Source: Mya arenaria (Eukaryota > Mollusca > Bivalvia > Myida > Myidae). Taken from it: DNA of 64,000 nt. The notes under the pieces were generated by a model, which saw nothing but the letters and a program-made list of their open reading frames with translations, searched no databases and had not been told where the DNA came from. The stretch's first letter is position 1. The number at the start of each line of letters is the position of its first letter. The DNA lies in assembly GCF_026914265.1 (NCBI RefSeq), contig NC_069125.1, positions 75,765,546 through 75,829,545 of the forward strand. The letters run 5' to 3'. The translations under genes and the position numbers were made by a program. This document shows positions 1-12,123 of the stretch, in pieces.

Positions 1-345
1 TAAATCTGGCCGTAGAAAGTAGATTGAAACTGTAGATAATATATTTGTGTTACATGAAATAATATTTTATCAATAAGAAGAAGTTATTTGCTGCTTTCGT
101 TGACTTCCCATAAGCATTTGATTAATTTGTTAGAGAAAAAATGTGGTTTAAACTAATCAAGCTTGGCGTTTGAGAAAATATATAAGACATAGTGAAGTCA
201 ATGTATGAAAATGTAAGATCAAAGGTTAGGTATAAAAATCAGTTAAGTGATAATTTCTCATGTATTCTTGGAGTTAGACAGGGAGATTTTTTGTCTCCAT
301 TCTTATTTTGTATGCATTTAAATGATATAGAAGAAAAAATATGAT
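1..345 (+). mobile_element. LINE reverse transcriptase relic
   Basis: Conceptual translation across several frames shows the middle of a non-LTR retrotransposon reverse transcriptase. There is an AFD-like block near 115-135, a MYENVRSKVRYKNQLSDNF block near 205-255, a GVRQGDFLSPFLF block near 270-312 and a following LNDIEE near 320-335. The GVRQG..LSP..F...LNDIE order is typical of LINE RT palm and fingers. Frames are interrupted by stops and small shifts and the copy is cut at the window edge, so it is dead. The clade (Jockey, L1-Tx or other) cannot be fixed from this piece. Confidence 0.6.
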
Positions 346-719
346 AAATAGGTTTGAAGATGTCGAATTAGATATGTTAAAAATGTCCCCCTTATTGCCT
401 TCCGACGTAGCATTTATGACGCAATTTATCACGTGGTATACACACACTGTGTTATTGATCCTGTGAATACAAACTAAGACGGGGAAACTAATTTTTGACT
501 GTTCCTTACAACAGCTGCTCGCATGTTGTATGCATTATCATGTAGTGAGCCCGTAACAAGATTGTCAAGGAATGACCCTTTGGTCAAAAGTAGGGTCAAG
601 TTTTCTACTTCTATTCTGAAGCCGGAAATCCCAGACCTTTGCTATTTGGTGCTTACACTCATTAAGTGGCCATTGACCGAGATTGTACAAATGGCTTCAA
701 AATCATCATAGGGTTTAAT

Positions 720-1080
720 CTTCTTTCTTAACAACAAATGACCTTCTAAGTTACCAACGTGTTCCAAAGTAGCATCTATCTCTAAGAAACCGATGTCTTC
801 CTGAGCAACCAATGACTTCCTTCGCAACCACTTACTTTCTCAGCGGCTACTAACATCTATGGCCTCTATGGCAACGATTGACTTCCTCAGCAACCGCAAA
901 CTTCTTTAGCAACCAATAAGTTCCTTAGCAACCAATAACTTGTTTAGCAAACACTACTTCTTTAGCGGCAACTTTCTCCTGACAAACCAATGATTACATG
1001 AGCAGCACTCCTAACTGCCTTAGCAATTAAGGACTTCCTTTGCAACCATGATTTCCATACCAACTACCTTCATTCTGCAT
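720..1080. repeat. Degenerate short tandem repeat (GCAACCAATGACTTCCTTAG-like)
   Basis: The motif of a GCAACCA core followed by atgacttcctta recurs about a dozen times with heavy divergence and irregular spacing of roughly 18 to 30 bases. No open frame or transposon feature is visible. It looks like an old minisatellite. Confidence 0.5.
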
Positions 1081-2040
1081 AGCACCAAATGAAGTTTAGA
1101 AACTTCATTGTCAATGTCAACCATCCGAGGATTTCAGTTTAAGCACAAAATATATTTGCCCTATTTTTTCAACAAGCATCGACCATCAGTTTATATTATA
1201 TGCATGTGAACGAAATCCGTAAAACAAATGCATTGGTAATAAAATGTATAATTTATAATGCTAATTTTTTTGGACATGTACTTTGGGATTGTCAGACGTG
1301 TATACTTGGTTTAAGTCTGTATTTACGGCTTTAGGTAATTCAAAAGACCCCCCCCCCCCCATTTATATGAGAATTTTACCATTTTTTCATGCAATTCGCA
1401 CGAATTTTCGGCCTTCTGCCATTGGCATTTACCATTTTCCTGTTCAAACTGGCCCATTCAACAGCGCTCCCTAGTGGGGTACGCCTTTTCTGTTTTTTTC
1501 AATGCTTTACGCACAGTTGTCAACTTGCCCCAATGCGTAGCTCATTATTTTGGTGGAAATAAAAGTCAACAACCTCATCTGCTCTTTTTCTGAGCGAGAG
1601 TTAGCATATGCTCTCCATAATAAGTTACAATACGTGTTAATGTCAAGGTCGATCACCAGCCGGATCCCCGCATTATATGGAGTTATCGCCCATACCCTGT
1701 CCGCACTGGACTAAATTTGCCTTGTCCGGTTAATAATGTGTACATGCAAAAACCTATGACCACATAGCATTGTTTGTAGACATTAAATCTCAAACTAGTT
1801 CGGCAGATTGTTGTAGCTGGAGTTATGGTCATTTGGTTGCCTAGGAAACTTGGCCGCTCTCTTGTTTGAATTAAGCAAACCTCTTTAGGGCGAATTTAAG
1901 AACCAGCCAATTCGCCATCGGCTCTAGAATCGAACGATTCTTTTTGCTCTCTGTCCATTTTAATCGAACTTGTGAACCTGTGTATGGGTAAATATGACTT
2001 TTATCGAAGAAACTTTCTTTGAACACTAGTGTTTCATCAT
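1081..2040. other. No gene seen
   Basis: Non-coding-looking sequence with only short open frames. It contains a C homopolymer at about 1349-1361. No RNA gene or transposon end was recognised. Confidence 0.5.
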
Positions 2041-2046
2041 TTTATT
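2041..2046 (-). terminator. Candidate polyadenylation signal
   Basis: AATAAA on the minus strand, about 195 bases beyond the stop codon of the Gln-rich frame at 2242. The position is reasonable for a short 3' UTR, but one hexamer in AT-rich DNA is weak evidence. Confidence 0.3.
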
Positions 2047-2241
2047 GGAAATCATGTAGTCATGTTCATAGACCAACGTGAACATTCCACCTGGTCAAAT
2101 AGTGTAAAATACGCATCACAACCGTGTCTGAAACACCAGCCTCAAATGTTCAATAAATATCCCTGTCATTATTATGCAAGTCGTGCATCACAGCAGTAGA
2201 CATAGTCAACTGTACTATTTGCTTCGCGAATTATATCACCG

Positions 2242-4113
2242 TTAAGCCTCGCCCCACCACGGACCAGGCCCGCTAGCCCAAGGGTCCGTTGTTGAAGGGT
2301 TGTTACCGAAAATATATCCCCAGGGGTCAAGGAACGCAGCGAAAGGGTCATTATTCATGCCCATACTTTGTGTGGAGGCTGTATCGGAAGATCCCTGTTG
2401 CGACTGTCTTTCCTGTTGGTTCATTCTTGCGTGTTGCTCCGCTAGGGTCAGACCGAGGAAAAAACTGGCAGGGTTCTCTTCGTTTGCTAGCAAGTCTGTG
2501 ATTGCCCTTCTTTGCTCACTTTGAGTACTGTTCTCTGTACCTAGAATTCGCCCTGTAAGCCTATCCACAACTCTAGCACTGATTTTGTCCAGATAAGCGT
2601 CGTTCACCTGACTTCCAGGCACCTGTTGCTGACTTTGTTTTTGCGAATGTTGTTTATTGACTTTGGCATTTTGCTGCTGTTTTTGCCCTCTCTGGTTATT
2701 TTTATTATTCTGTGGCGGAGAAATTTGCCGAGTTTGCGTTTGAATCGTAATTGTCCGTGTTTTGTTCCTATGCTGCTGTTGCTGTGTCTGTTTCTGTTGT
2801 TGCTGCTGATATTGTATGCTGGTGCTTGCCTGGTTGATTGGTAGATCGGTCGGTTTGTTTTGCCTTACTTGTAGATTCTGGAGCTGTTCCTGCTGGTTAT
2901 GCCGATTCTGGAGCTGTTCCTGCTGGTTATGCCGATTCTGGAGCTGTTCCTGCTGGTTATGCCGATTCTGGAGCTGTTGCTGCTGGAGTAGCTGATTCTG
3001 AGGTTGTTGCTGCTGGTGTTGCTGATTCTGGGGTTGTTGCTGCTGGTTTTGCTGAGGCTGGCTGTTCGGCCATTGCTGGGTTTGGGGGTACTGCTGTGCA
3101 GGCGAGTTAAATACGTGAGGATTCGCTACCATGCGAGGAATCGGCCCACTGTTGAAATCTGCATTCATTATTGGAGGATTCGGTTGTAGGGCATATTGGA
3201 TTTTCCGTGATCCTGTGTTAGGAAATTGCTGTTTGCTTTGTCTAAGCTGGTGAACCGGTTGTTGGGGATGGTGTATGGCTAGTATATTTTGGTTAACCGG
3301 TTGTTCGGGCTGGTGAATGAATGGTATATGTTGGTTTACAGATTGTTGGTGCTGGCTTATGACTGGTACATGTTGATCACCCGGTTGTTGGGGCTGATAT
3401 ATGACTGGTATATGTTGATTAACCGGTTGCTGGGGCTGATGAATGACTGGTATATGTTGATTAATCGGTTGCTGGGGCTGATGAATGATTGGTGTATGTT
3501 GATTAACCGGCTGTTGGGGCTGGTTTATGGCAAGTATTGGCTGATTCACCAATTGTGGAGGCTGGTTTATGACTGATATTGGCTGGTTTACTGGTTGATT
3601 AATAAGAGTACTTTGCTGCTGTAAAGCGACTGAATGTGATGAAGGTAATGGTGAGTTATTTTGAGGTTGCTGAGGTATGAGGGGATTCATGTTGCTAGCG
3701 AGTTGTTGTGGACCAAAAAATGGTCCGTTGTGTCTGGCGACGTGGTGTTCATGTACAGTGGGAGGCGTGTTGGTGTGGTAAGGGATTGTATGTGTATGAG
3801 GTAAAATCGGTGCCGGAGTATGTGTGTGATTGGGTATGATGTCATGGGAATGAGCTTCGTGCATCTTGATTTTTCGTTCCAGCATTTGAACCCTCGCCAG
3901 GAGTACCGACACAGCGTCGTTAGGCGGTGGCGGAACCTTGTTAGGGAATTGCATGAGCGGAGGTTGCGTGCTGGCTGGAGTAGTAGTGGTGGAGGTGGTT
4001 GTAGTTGCTGCAGTGGTGGTCATTATGGTTGTGATTAAAGGTGAAGTCGACGGGGGCTTTGGTATGGACTTCTTCGTAACGAAGCGGAATCTATCGTCTA
4101 TTGGCCGAATATT
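2242..4113 (-). CDS. Long Thr/His/Gln/Asn/Pro-rich low-complexity coding exon (probably last exon)
   Basis: The frame from the first in-frame ATG (4023) gives 593 residues, but it stays open upstream to about 4165 and the extra residues look coding (RPIDDRFRFVTKKSIPKPP). A CAG acceptor at 4114-4116 would start the exon at 4113. Order of parts: Thr run; short heptad-like helix (VSVLLARVQMLERKIKMHE); His-rich stretch; about ten 14-residue units of the type QPQQPVNQHIPVIH; Gln-rich tract with HNQQEQLQNR units; basic Thr/Gln stretch; an ordered-looking segment (YLDKISARVVDRLTGRIL); and a Trp/Gly/Pro tail ending GPWWGEA. No membrane segment is visible. The acceptor is in phase 0, as is the donor of the last receptor exon at 5431 on the same strand, so this may be that gene's C-terminal exon. 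Otherwise it is the 3' exon of an unknown gene. The function is not recognised; composition resembles prion-like or extracellular-matrix proteins. Confidence 0.6.
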   Translation of the reverse strand, partial: NIRPIDDRFRFVTKKSIPKPPSTSPLITTIMTTTAATTTTSTTTTPASTQPPLMQFPNKVPPPPNDAVSVLLARVQMLERKIKMHEAHSHDIIPNHTHTPAPILPHTHTIPYHTNTPPTVHEHHVARHNGPFFGPQQLASNMNPLIPQQPQNNSPLPSSHSVALQQQSTLINQPVNQPISVINQPPQLVNQPILAINQPQQPVNQHTPIIHQPQQPINQHIPVIHQPQQPVNQHIPVIYQPQQPGDQHVPVISQHQQSVNQHIPFIHQPEQPVNQNILAIHHPQQPVHQLRQSKQQFPNTGSRKIQYALQPNPPIMNADFNSGPIPRMVANPHVFNSPAQQYPQTQQWPNSQPQQNQQQQPQNQQHQQQQPQNQLLQQQQLQNRHNQQEQLQNRHNQQEQLQNRHNQQEQLQNLQVRQNKPTDLPINQASTSIQYQQQQQKQTQQQQHRNKTRTITIQTQTRQISPPQNNKNNQRGQKQQQNAKVNKQHSQKQSQQQVPGSQVNDAYLDKISARVVDRLTGRILGTENSTQSEQRRAITDLLANEENPASFFLGLTLAEQHARMNQQERQSQQGSSDTASTQSMGMNNDPFAAFLDPWGYIFGNNPSTTDPWASGPGPWWGEA

Positions 4114-4139
4114 CTGAAGTTGGTTTGAAGTACTATATA

Positions 4140-5430
4140 AAAAGTTCGTTGCATAGAAATAAGAAATATCTTACAGTGTTAACTTTTAACAAGAAATCTC
4201 TTTTAAAAAAGCGGTATATAGACATAGCAAAAGAGACACTTCAAGCAGCAAAAGTTTACTTATCGATAGAACAGATGTGTAAACATTTTTTAATAATAAG
4301 TTTTGCATTACGATTGATTGTATTTAATTGTGATAACAAAATAACAATACTAAATCGATTTTAAACATTGATATTTCTGTATATGTTATTTTGCAGAAAA
4401 AGAAGTGCAGATGTGTTACTAAATACAACTTATAACGCTGGAATTGTGTTATATAAAAAGAAGGAAATGACAATTTGTTTATTAATTATTGCGTAAGAAA
4501 GCAGTATTATTTTGTGATTTATCGTAATTATCAATGAAAAACTATTATAAGCTAAATATTCATTACTATATTATTTACTTAAATTCTGGTAATATTTGTT
4601 GTAAGTATGGGTTTTTATCTTGCATGACATTCTTACAATATCTTGTCGCGCGCACGTTGAATAAAAAGGAAGATCGGTAATTTGAGTTTATTATTTAAAC
4701 AACGTTCGTTCAATCGAATATATTTTGTCTAAAATCACTAGTCATACTAGCATTTTCGAGAAAAAAATGATTATTTCTTAGAAATAGGGCTTCATAAAGC
4801 GAGCATTGGATCTATAAGTTCATTTATATGACATTTGTTTTTGTTTCATTTTAAATAGATGGCAAACTTGGAATTATCCAAAAAATCTGTTTAACATCTG
4901 AAGGTAAAACATCCATTATATCAAAAATGATAACGTCGACTACAAGAGTTGATTTGGTAATAAAGAATTGGAAGTTTTGATTGTCAGAGTTGTAAAATGA
5001 AAATGTATTAAATATTACTTGGTGAGTACGGAAAAATGACAATTCTTGGATTTCATTTAATGGAAATAATTGAAATTTGTTTTTCCAATAGACACCTTAT
5101 TAATTATCCCTCAGTCTTTGAGCTATCAAATATTTTGTAGCAAATAATAGACTCTGGGTAAAATGTTAATAATGGTTTTAGGACCAACGCATTTGGTGCC
5201 TCTCCGTTGAAAATATAAACCAACCGTAACTGTTTTTATTTTGCTCTATATTAAAAAGAAACTTTTTTATAAACAGCACTTCATTGGTCAAAAGTGATGG
5301 AATAGTCTTACATGTGTTAATGTACAAAGGATTACACGGATAATTGTTCTGCAATAGATGATGTAGATTTGGATTTTCTCGTGCGTTTTGAGTTTCTTTA
5401 TGTGAATTAATTTTTTCTTTGGAATCTTAC
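4140..5430 (-). other. Putative intron or spacer
   Basis: Very AT-rich with no coding-like patch, unlike the GC-richer receptor exons to its right. No transmembrane-type exon was found on the minus strand here. If the Gln-rich exon belongs to the receptor gene, this is its last intron. Confidence 0.4.
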
Positions 5431-8400
5431 CAAGACGGCGTACTCGGTGTTTCCGGCGAACTTAAGTCGCTGAACGGGCGCGAAGTTGCCGCCAGGCGCC
5501 ATTGTTAGCACAAACGTCTTCCCGTCCCGAGCATGCTGCGAGTTGATAGACACGTACCCTGTGGCGCCTGTACATGAGACAACAAGACTGTATATGTGGT
5601 ATTATGAAAACCTCGAACGTTGAAGGCAAAACAAACTAGTTCGTTATATAATTGTTAGATAACATTACACATAACATTTTTTTCTGCACACAAAATTCTT
5701 TCAACGATACCCAATTGATAGCGGGCCACTAGGCATAAACATTTCACATTAATGTATGTATTAGGTGCATTCCTAACGACAAAAAGGTTTTCTATATGTA
5801 CGAGCCGAGGTGCCATATACATACCGTCCGCCATGAAGGCCTGAGCCCTCTGAGCGAGGAGGAGGCCGTCCCTGGTGGGACTTCCGGCTGCCTGCAGCTT
5901 GTCCACAAGTACCGCCCACACTAACACCGAGTCATACAGGTACAGCGAACTCGCGTCAACCTGAACGTACACCAGCAGGCTAAAGCTTAGACGTAAACTT
6001 GTTAAACATGGCAGACACAAGTTAAACGAGGCTTTCCTATTTTACAAACATTTTTAACAACATTTTTTTTTTATTTTCAAACAAACTTCCAGAACAAATA
6101 ACGTTTGCATACACATGCATCTTGTAAACATATGCATTTGTTCACTCTTTTATTCTTCACTTTCTTGTTCTAAGACAATGGTTCGACTGTAACTTTGTAA
6201 TGCCAATAACAATATTTCGAGGTGAACCTTGCCGCCGACAGGGAGCTGCCACTCGGGTTTCTTGACGGTGGCGACAGTGGTCGCCATCCGTGCGAACTCC
6301 TCGTGCCGGTTCCGGGGCACGCGCGAGGCCGGCGTCGTGTCGTCTTCGTTCATTGGGTCCAAGACGATCTGCAATGATCAACAATTGAGATGAATATTTG
6401 ACAAAATGTCGACTTTCTACCCGTATCTAAAATAATTTTTGACTAAAGTGCATGAGGTCATAAAATAGTTATAAAATGTAGTTGAATTCGTCCCTCGATC
6501 ACTTGTGTAATGTAGCTTTGCTCACGTGTAAAATATAACATTACTTTCCTTTTCAAAATGTTGTATTTAAATGTATTTATACAAAAAGTGTTGCTCACGT
6601 GTATGAGGTAGTTATACGCCTCCCGGGCTATCTGGTCGTCTGCGTGTCCGTGCTGCCACTGACCCATGCCCAGCACACTGTTGATGATATGAGACTCCGG
6701 GTAAACCTACAAGATTTAAACAATCGCCATACTATAACCACTGACCCTTGCCCAGCACACTGTTGATGATATGAGACTCCGGGTAAACCTACAAGATTTA
6801 AACAATCGCCATACTATAACCACTGACCCTTGCCCAGCACACTGTTGATGATATGAGACTCCGGGTAAACCTACAAGATTTAAACAATCGCCATACTATA
6901 ACCACTGACCCTTGCCCAGCACACTGTTGATGATATGAGACTCTGGGTAAACCTACAAGATTTAAACATCGCCATACTATAAACGAAGCCGTATTACTGC
7001 CATACTGGTATTTTGTCATTCACTTGCTATTGAAACATAAGCCGGTAATAATAAAATAAAATGTAAACGTTCTTCATAACAGACAATAACTGTTTAATTG
7101 GTTGGGACTGATGGCACATATTTTAACAGTAAGAATAATAATCACAAAGCAACACCATTCATGACAGTATTTGTAGAAGCCAAGCTGTTGTCACCTGGTG
7201 GTCAAGCTGGACAAAGGCGTAGTGGCCGTTGGCTAGTCCCGCCGCGTGGGCCGCCACCATGTACTGCCGCACGTCCGCAGGAGAGCATGCGAACACGATC
7301 ACTGGTTGAAAGCAGAGTATTATTATGGAGGTGAGTTTAATCAGGATGAGGACGATTGAAATGTCTTATATAAATAATTACTTCTTTTGCATGGATTCGT
7401 TAAAAATATTTTGTTTAAAAGATAATAATGTTTGTAAGTGAGAATAATAACTGTTAAAAAAGCTAAAGGTTAAACTTACCCTTCGTATCGAGTTTGATTT
7501 GGCCGAAGAGAGAAACTAGGGAGTTGTGAGAGACGGTCGCGTTCATGCGATGTTTCGCGAACATGCGGATGCTGGTCTTGTCCATTGCGGCCCGCACCGC
7601 CGCCACGTACTCGGTCCACGGCTCCATAGACCCGTGAAGCAGCACGAACGACTGCCATCCCAGCTTCCGGAACACATGACTCAGACTCTCACCTAAAGAG
7701 ACGATATATTGAAAAATTAGTGAATCCAAAAATACAACAGTACGCTCAGTTTTAGTCAGAATAGATTAATTTGTATTCGAGATTAAGGAAATGTCCTTGA
7801 CAGACCAACTCATAAAGTAAGACGGTTGTTATTGCGCTGATATCGCTACCTAAAGGCCATGTTATTTAAAAATCACTAATGGCTTCCTATTAATTACTTT
7901 CAGATAATGAGAGAAAGAACCATTATAAAATTGCCCAATGAATCACTCGATCTCTTTGAAGAGCTTAAACGTACGCACCCATAATGGTGAGTGAAGGCTT
8001 CATACGGACGAGGGTGGGGTATGTGGTGATGTCATCAAATTGCGGATCGGTCACGTGCCAGGATAAGACAGGCAGGTTCCAGTAGGCTGCCAACTGCGAC
8101 ACTGTCCGAAGGCCTGTCAAAGGAGACCCGGAGTTATATGGTGTATACTCGATGTGTTCGGTTTGTTTTCGATTTCGAAAAAAGAAATTATCATATTAAT
8201 ATAAATAAGGATAATAATAATTTACAAAATTATTGATTAATACATTTATTTCGTGCCTCAGATAGTCTGCAATTGTACGCTATGTGTTAATCAACAACAA
8301 ACACATATTGATTTGGTTTGACTGGACTTGGTCATTAGAATGACGTACGTCGTTGGTCGGGCTAGTGGGCTTATGAGCGGCATACTTACTTTTGGTTAGG

Positions 8401-11400
8401 TTTGACATATAGTGACCAATCTTGTAGGAAGAGTTTACGGGGACCTATCATGGGATTATGTTTGGGGCAACTAGGGTCAAGGTCAATGTAACTGTCACTA
8501 AAAATCGTTTGGTACTGAGTAACTTTAGTTAGGGTTGACATATTGCGACCGAACTTAATTGGTATATAGGAAATAATCATAAATACCTTTCGTGGGATAT
8601 TGTTAAGGTCCTAAGGACCAAGTTCACTCTTGCTAAACATAGAAAAAACGGTTTATACTGAATTACTTGAGATAGGGTTGATATATTGCGCCCAAACTTG
8701 GTATACAGGAAACGTGAATGGAGACCTTTATGCGCATTTTCGGTTGAATTACTTCATATCTAGACCATTCACAGAATTACTAACGCACACTTTGATTATA
8801 AATTACGACACCAATAACATAAATGTCAGGAAATCGATTTTTATTTTCAATCATCAGTCTTAGTAATAACGATAAGAAAGGTACACACATGCACGCACGC
8901 ACGCACGCACACACACGCACGCACAAACGCACGAAAGCACGCACACACGTTCTTGTGCGTGGTGGATTCATGCTTGGTCAATATTGTGAGTAACATTCTC
9001 AAAATTCTTTAAACCGGAAGCAAGACGAATAAAAGGGTGTCACATGCCAATGCAAGCAACAACACTACGAGAAAACTTTAATAATGAAAACAACAATATA
9101 TGAGTCTGGTAGAGGACTAATAATGTGGTACTGGACTGTCAATATACTTTTTTTGGTATTTCGGTAATGAAATTAATGTGACCAGTTCTCTTGAATCAAA
9201 AGAGGGCGTGGTTATCTCACCCTCGGTGCAGGGGGGTCCAATTATGACGTCCGGGTTGTAGGTCTGCTGGGCTTGTAGGGCTGTGGACATGGTCTGCTGG
9301 GCACTGCAGTCCGTGCTGTAGTACTTCACACTGAAAATATAGCAGAATGTAATACTCCACACTGAATAATAGCATAGTAAATGATGTATAGCATCATGTA
9401 ATATTTCACACTGGAAGCATAGCATTTAGTACCACAAAGTGAAAAAAGTGGCAGTATGTAGCACTTCACACTAAACACATACTACCAGACTTAATTCATA
9501 CGTTAAATATCAGAGAGTAGTACTTCACACCGAAAATATAGCAGCAAGTAGTACGTCGCACTAAAACATAGCAAGATGTAGAATTTCAAAGTGAAAACCT
9601 AGGTACTTCAATATGAAAACATATGACGATGTGGTACACTGAAAACATATAGTAGCATGTATAACTTCACTGAACTCATAGGAGTAGCGTGTTGTATTCC
9701 ACATGCTTAACAAAGCAGCATAGTAGTACTTCGCACTGAAAACATAGCTGCATGTAGTACAACACTTGCAAAACATGATCAAAAACCTTCGACCGGTATA
9801 TTATAATGAAGGACAACCGACATCGAAGGTTAACTCTACATAGGGGCGCGAGAATATGATGTATACAAACCAACGATTTGAGTCAACAGAACAGGGCGAA
9901 TCATGGAACACCCAAAGCTTAAATGATGATGACGCTCACAAAGCCAAAGGTACGATTACAGTTAGAATATGCAAGTTCTGGATGAGTCTTGCGAAGATGA
10001 ACGTGAAACTTTTAAAATATTAGTAATGTATTAAGAAACATATTACCATGCAAGATGGTGTGTCCTTTTGGTATATTGTATTTAAATTCGTATGAGTAAG
10101 CGGCCTCATTTGGTATATTGGTTAGCGACCCCTTTTCGCCTGGAAATTGAGGTATTTCTTGAATAACCGGTGAAATACTGAATAGTTTTGAATGAAATTT
10201 TACAGTGAACAAGTTAAACTCCTGATCTAAAAACCATTGTGATAAGAATGATAATTTATGCTTATTTTAAGAACGAATTCACATGTCAAACATACTCGTT
10301 AAAATCCACTTAACTGACAGTGTACCAATGATTCGCCCATTTGAGAAGCTTTCTTTAGATTTATTTTTAAAACAATCTAAATATCTCCCCAATTTACAAC
10401 AAAATATTTCTTTTATTTTCTATAAATCTTAACGTATAACACTGAATTAACGATTGTTTTGGGGTGAATTATTTGCCATTTTGTTGACCGATAAAAATCT
10501 TTAATCCCCTGCTGGAAGAAATGTGACGCAATTCCAATACTGATGATAACTTGCAATTTCAATACTGATGATAACTTGCAATTTCTATACTGATAATAAC
10601 TTGCAATTTCCAATACTGATGATAACTTGCTGAAAAAATATATAATGGATTTGTTATTTTTACGTGAAGTATATGGAATTTTAATTGTTAAACACGGAAA
10701 TTACAGAGTGGGCGATTAATTGGTACAAACGAAAAAAGCGGTCCATAACCATACAGTATCTACCGATATATCTACGATATTCTTTCTGCCCCTAGATTAA
10801 TTAATCATGATTTATTAGCGGTGTCTTTCAGCTAATCGTGTGACCAGATTTCTTGCATAGTATATGTTGTAAATGACATTTATACCTATATACATATATA
10901 TAAAAAATCAAAGCGTCGGTTGTCAGTTAAAACGAAGTATGGCTATGAGATGACAGCCACATAATGTTTTTCAATTGTTTTGCGATTGTTTTACAGTTTC
11001 TTCCAATATTCCCATAGTAGGGCAAAAAGAGCAACACAAAACAAAACAGCATTACAGGCGTATTTTCTTACTAACTTGTCTTAGTCAAATGTAAACAGCA
11101 TGATGTTAATTGATTTAAGGAATGCTAACTATACATATATGATTTGACAAAATAATAAGTTAATATTTCACGTATCCTGGAAAGGTAGTCTAACCCAGAC
11201 AATAGATCTATACATGCACGCGAGAGTTCAGTGTAACACAATTAACAGTCATTGTCAGAAACGCTACATCACAGTATCAAGGAAGAAAGTCATAGCCATT
11301 GACATTACCGATAGTTTTATACACATCAATGTCAAAATTAGTATCTCTTCATGAGGCATTTGAGGATATGATGTTTCGTTTCTAGTAATTGATCGAGATA

Positions 11401-12123
11401 CAAGATATGGTGTTGTTGAAATACTGTTTAAAGGCTCATTAGCTATGGACTTTAAGCCATCAAACATTCTTATGTCTGCTGCATCTAGTTTGGAAAGAAG
11501 ATAAGGAAAGACGATTCTTCCTTAAATATACTGATTATATACCGAGACATGACATTCATCGAATTAAACCGAAATCGACAAAAAATCGACCAGATTATAT
11601 ATATACAAAGGCTGCTTAGTTGGCACAAACATGTAGTATGTCCAGCCTTGAGCAAAAAAATACATGGTTATTGTCCGTTTAGCTGTAGGGACAAGTTACT
11701 GCAACACATGATATCCTGCACATGTTGTAACCGACATATTGAAACCATAGCCACAGTCTGGTGTTCCTTAATACTAGCCTTAAAATGTTAATAATTTTAA
11801 ACCTGTCTTTAGTTTTCATTATCCCAATCGGTATACAAACAGTTAAAATTGAGTAAAAATGTAATTTGAAATGCATATCTTTCAATCCAGTCCAATACAT
11901 ACCTAATGGTGTGCCCACTCATGATGTTCGTGTTCGCGGCGACGGAGTTGAGTCCCAATTTGAGGGCGTTGACGCTGCTGTAGCTGGTCACATGTCGCCC
12001 CGTCCCATTACCGGGGGCCATCCACGCAACGCGGAACTCGCGCGCCCCGCACGTGCCAAGCACGGCAACGAGAACCATAGTGAAGATCACGATTTCCTTG
12101 GTGATAAATGACTTTGCTGCCAT
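5431..12123 (-). CDS. ANF-receptor / receptor guanylate cyclase-type ligand-binding ectodomain, nine exons
   Basis: Exons on the minus strand: 12123-11903, 9330-9221, 8113-7979, 7692-7480, 7301-7195, 6706-6599, 6368-6228, 5960-5825, 5567-5431. All have GT/AG borders and matching codon phases, giving 436 residues. The start has an N-terminal signal peptide (hydrophobic IVIFTMVLVAVLGTCGA) followed by REFRVAWMAP. Family landmarks of the PBP1-type fold follow in order: DVIIGPPCTE in exon 2 (the G-P-x-C motif), LPVLSWHVTDPQF in exon 3, VFRKLGWQSFVLLH in exon 4, VIVFACSPADVRQYM in exon 5, SLYLYDSVLVWAVLV in exon 8, and ATGYVSIN...DGKTFVL in exon 9. This matches the extracellular peptide-binding domain of natriuretic-peptide-type receptors. 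The membrane, kinase-homology and cyclase parts are not found in the window; the next plausible exon is the Gln-rich frame at 2242-4113. The exon 7 donor (GTTCAC) is weak. The ligand is unknown. Confidence 0.85.
6660..6990 (-). repeat. 82-bp tandem repeat copying the start of receptor exon 6
   Basis: The unit repeats four times at an exact 82-base period (cagcacactg at 6671, 6753, 6835, 6917). The leftmost copy belongs to the real exon 6 (6599-6706). The other three lie upstream of it in the intron, and each carries the polypyrimidine/AG acceptor and the first 15 or so codons (VYPESHIINSVLG) before running into a stop. Near-identity between copies suggests recent expansion. Each copy offers a decoy acceptor. 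Confidence 0.85.
8330..8720 (+). repeat. Dispersed repeat family, copy 1
   Basis: Contains two to three diverged units of the type gaccaaacttggtatatagg ... gtttatggagacctttcatggg ... gggtcaaggtcactgttact. The same units and the same head (a gacttgcgtcgttggtcgggc-like stretch) occur at about 38100-38735 and, reversed, at 51565-52185. No coding capacity is seen. It lies in the receptor intron between exons 2 and 3. Confidence 0.65.
8882..8950. repeat. ACGC/ACAC microsatellite
   Basis: Simple-sequence run of acgc and cacg units inside the receptor intron. The open frame across it is an artefact of the repeat. Confidence 0.9.
9310..9775 (-). repeat. Degenerate tandem repeat built on the acceptor of receptor exon 2
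   Basis: A unit of about 35 bases, read on the plus strand as gtagtacttcacactgaaaa followed by catagcagcatgta, recurs roughly ten times with decay. The first unit straddles the real exon 2 border at 9330/9331, so about 13 bases of each unit correspond to exon sequence (coding V-K-Y-Y) and the rest to the 3' end of intron 1 with its TTTTCAG acceptor. It is older than the 82-bp array judged by divergence. Confidence 0.65.

Noticed and set aside
2838-3576. Plus-strand repetitive frames (90 and 95 codons) opposite the Gln-rich exon
   Set aside because: They are reverse-strand shadows of the 14-residue and Gln-rich repeats.
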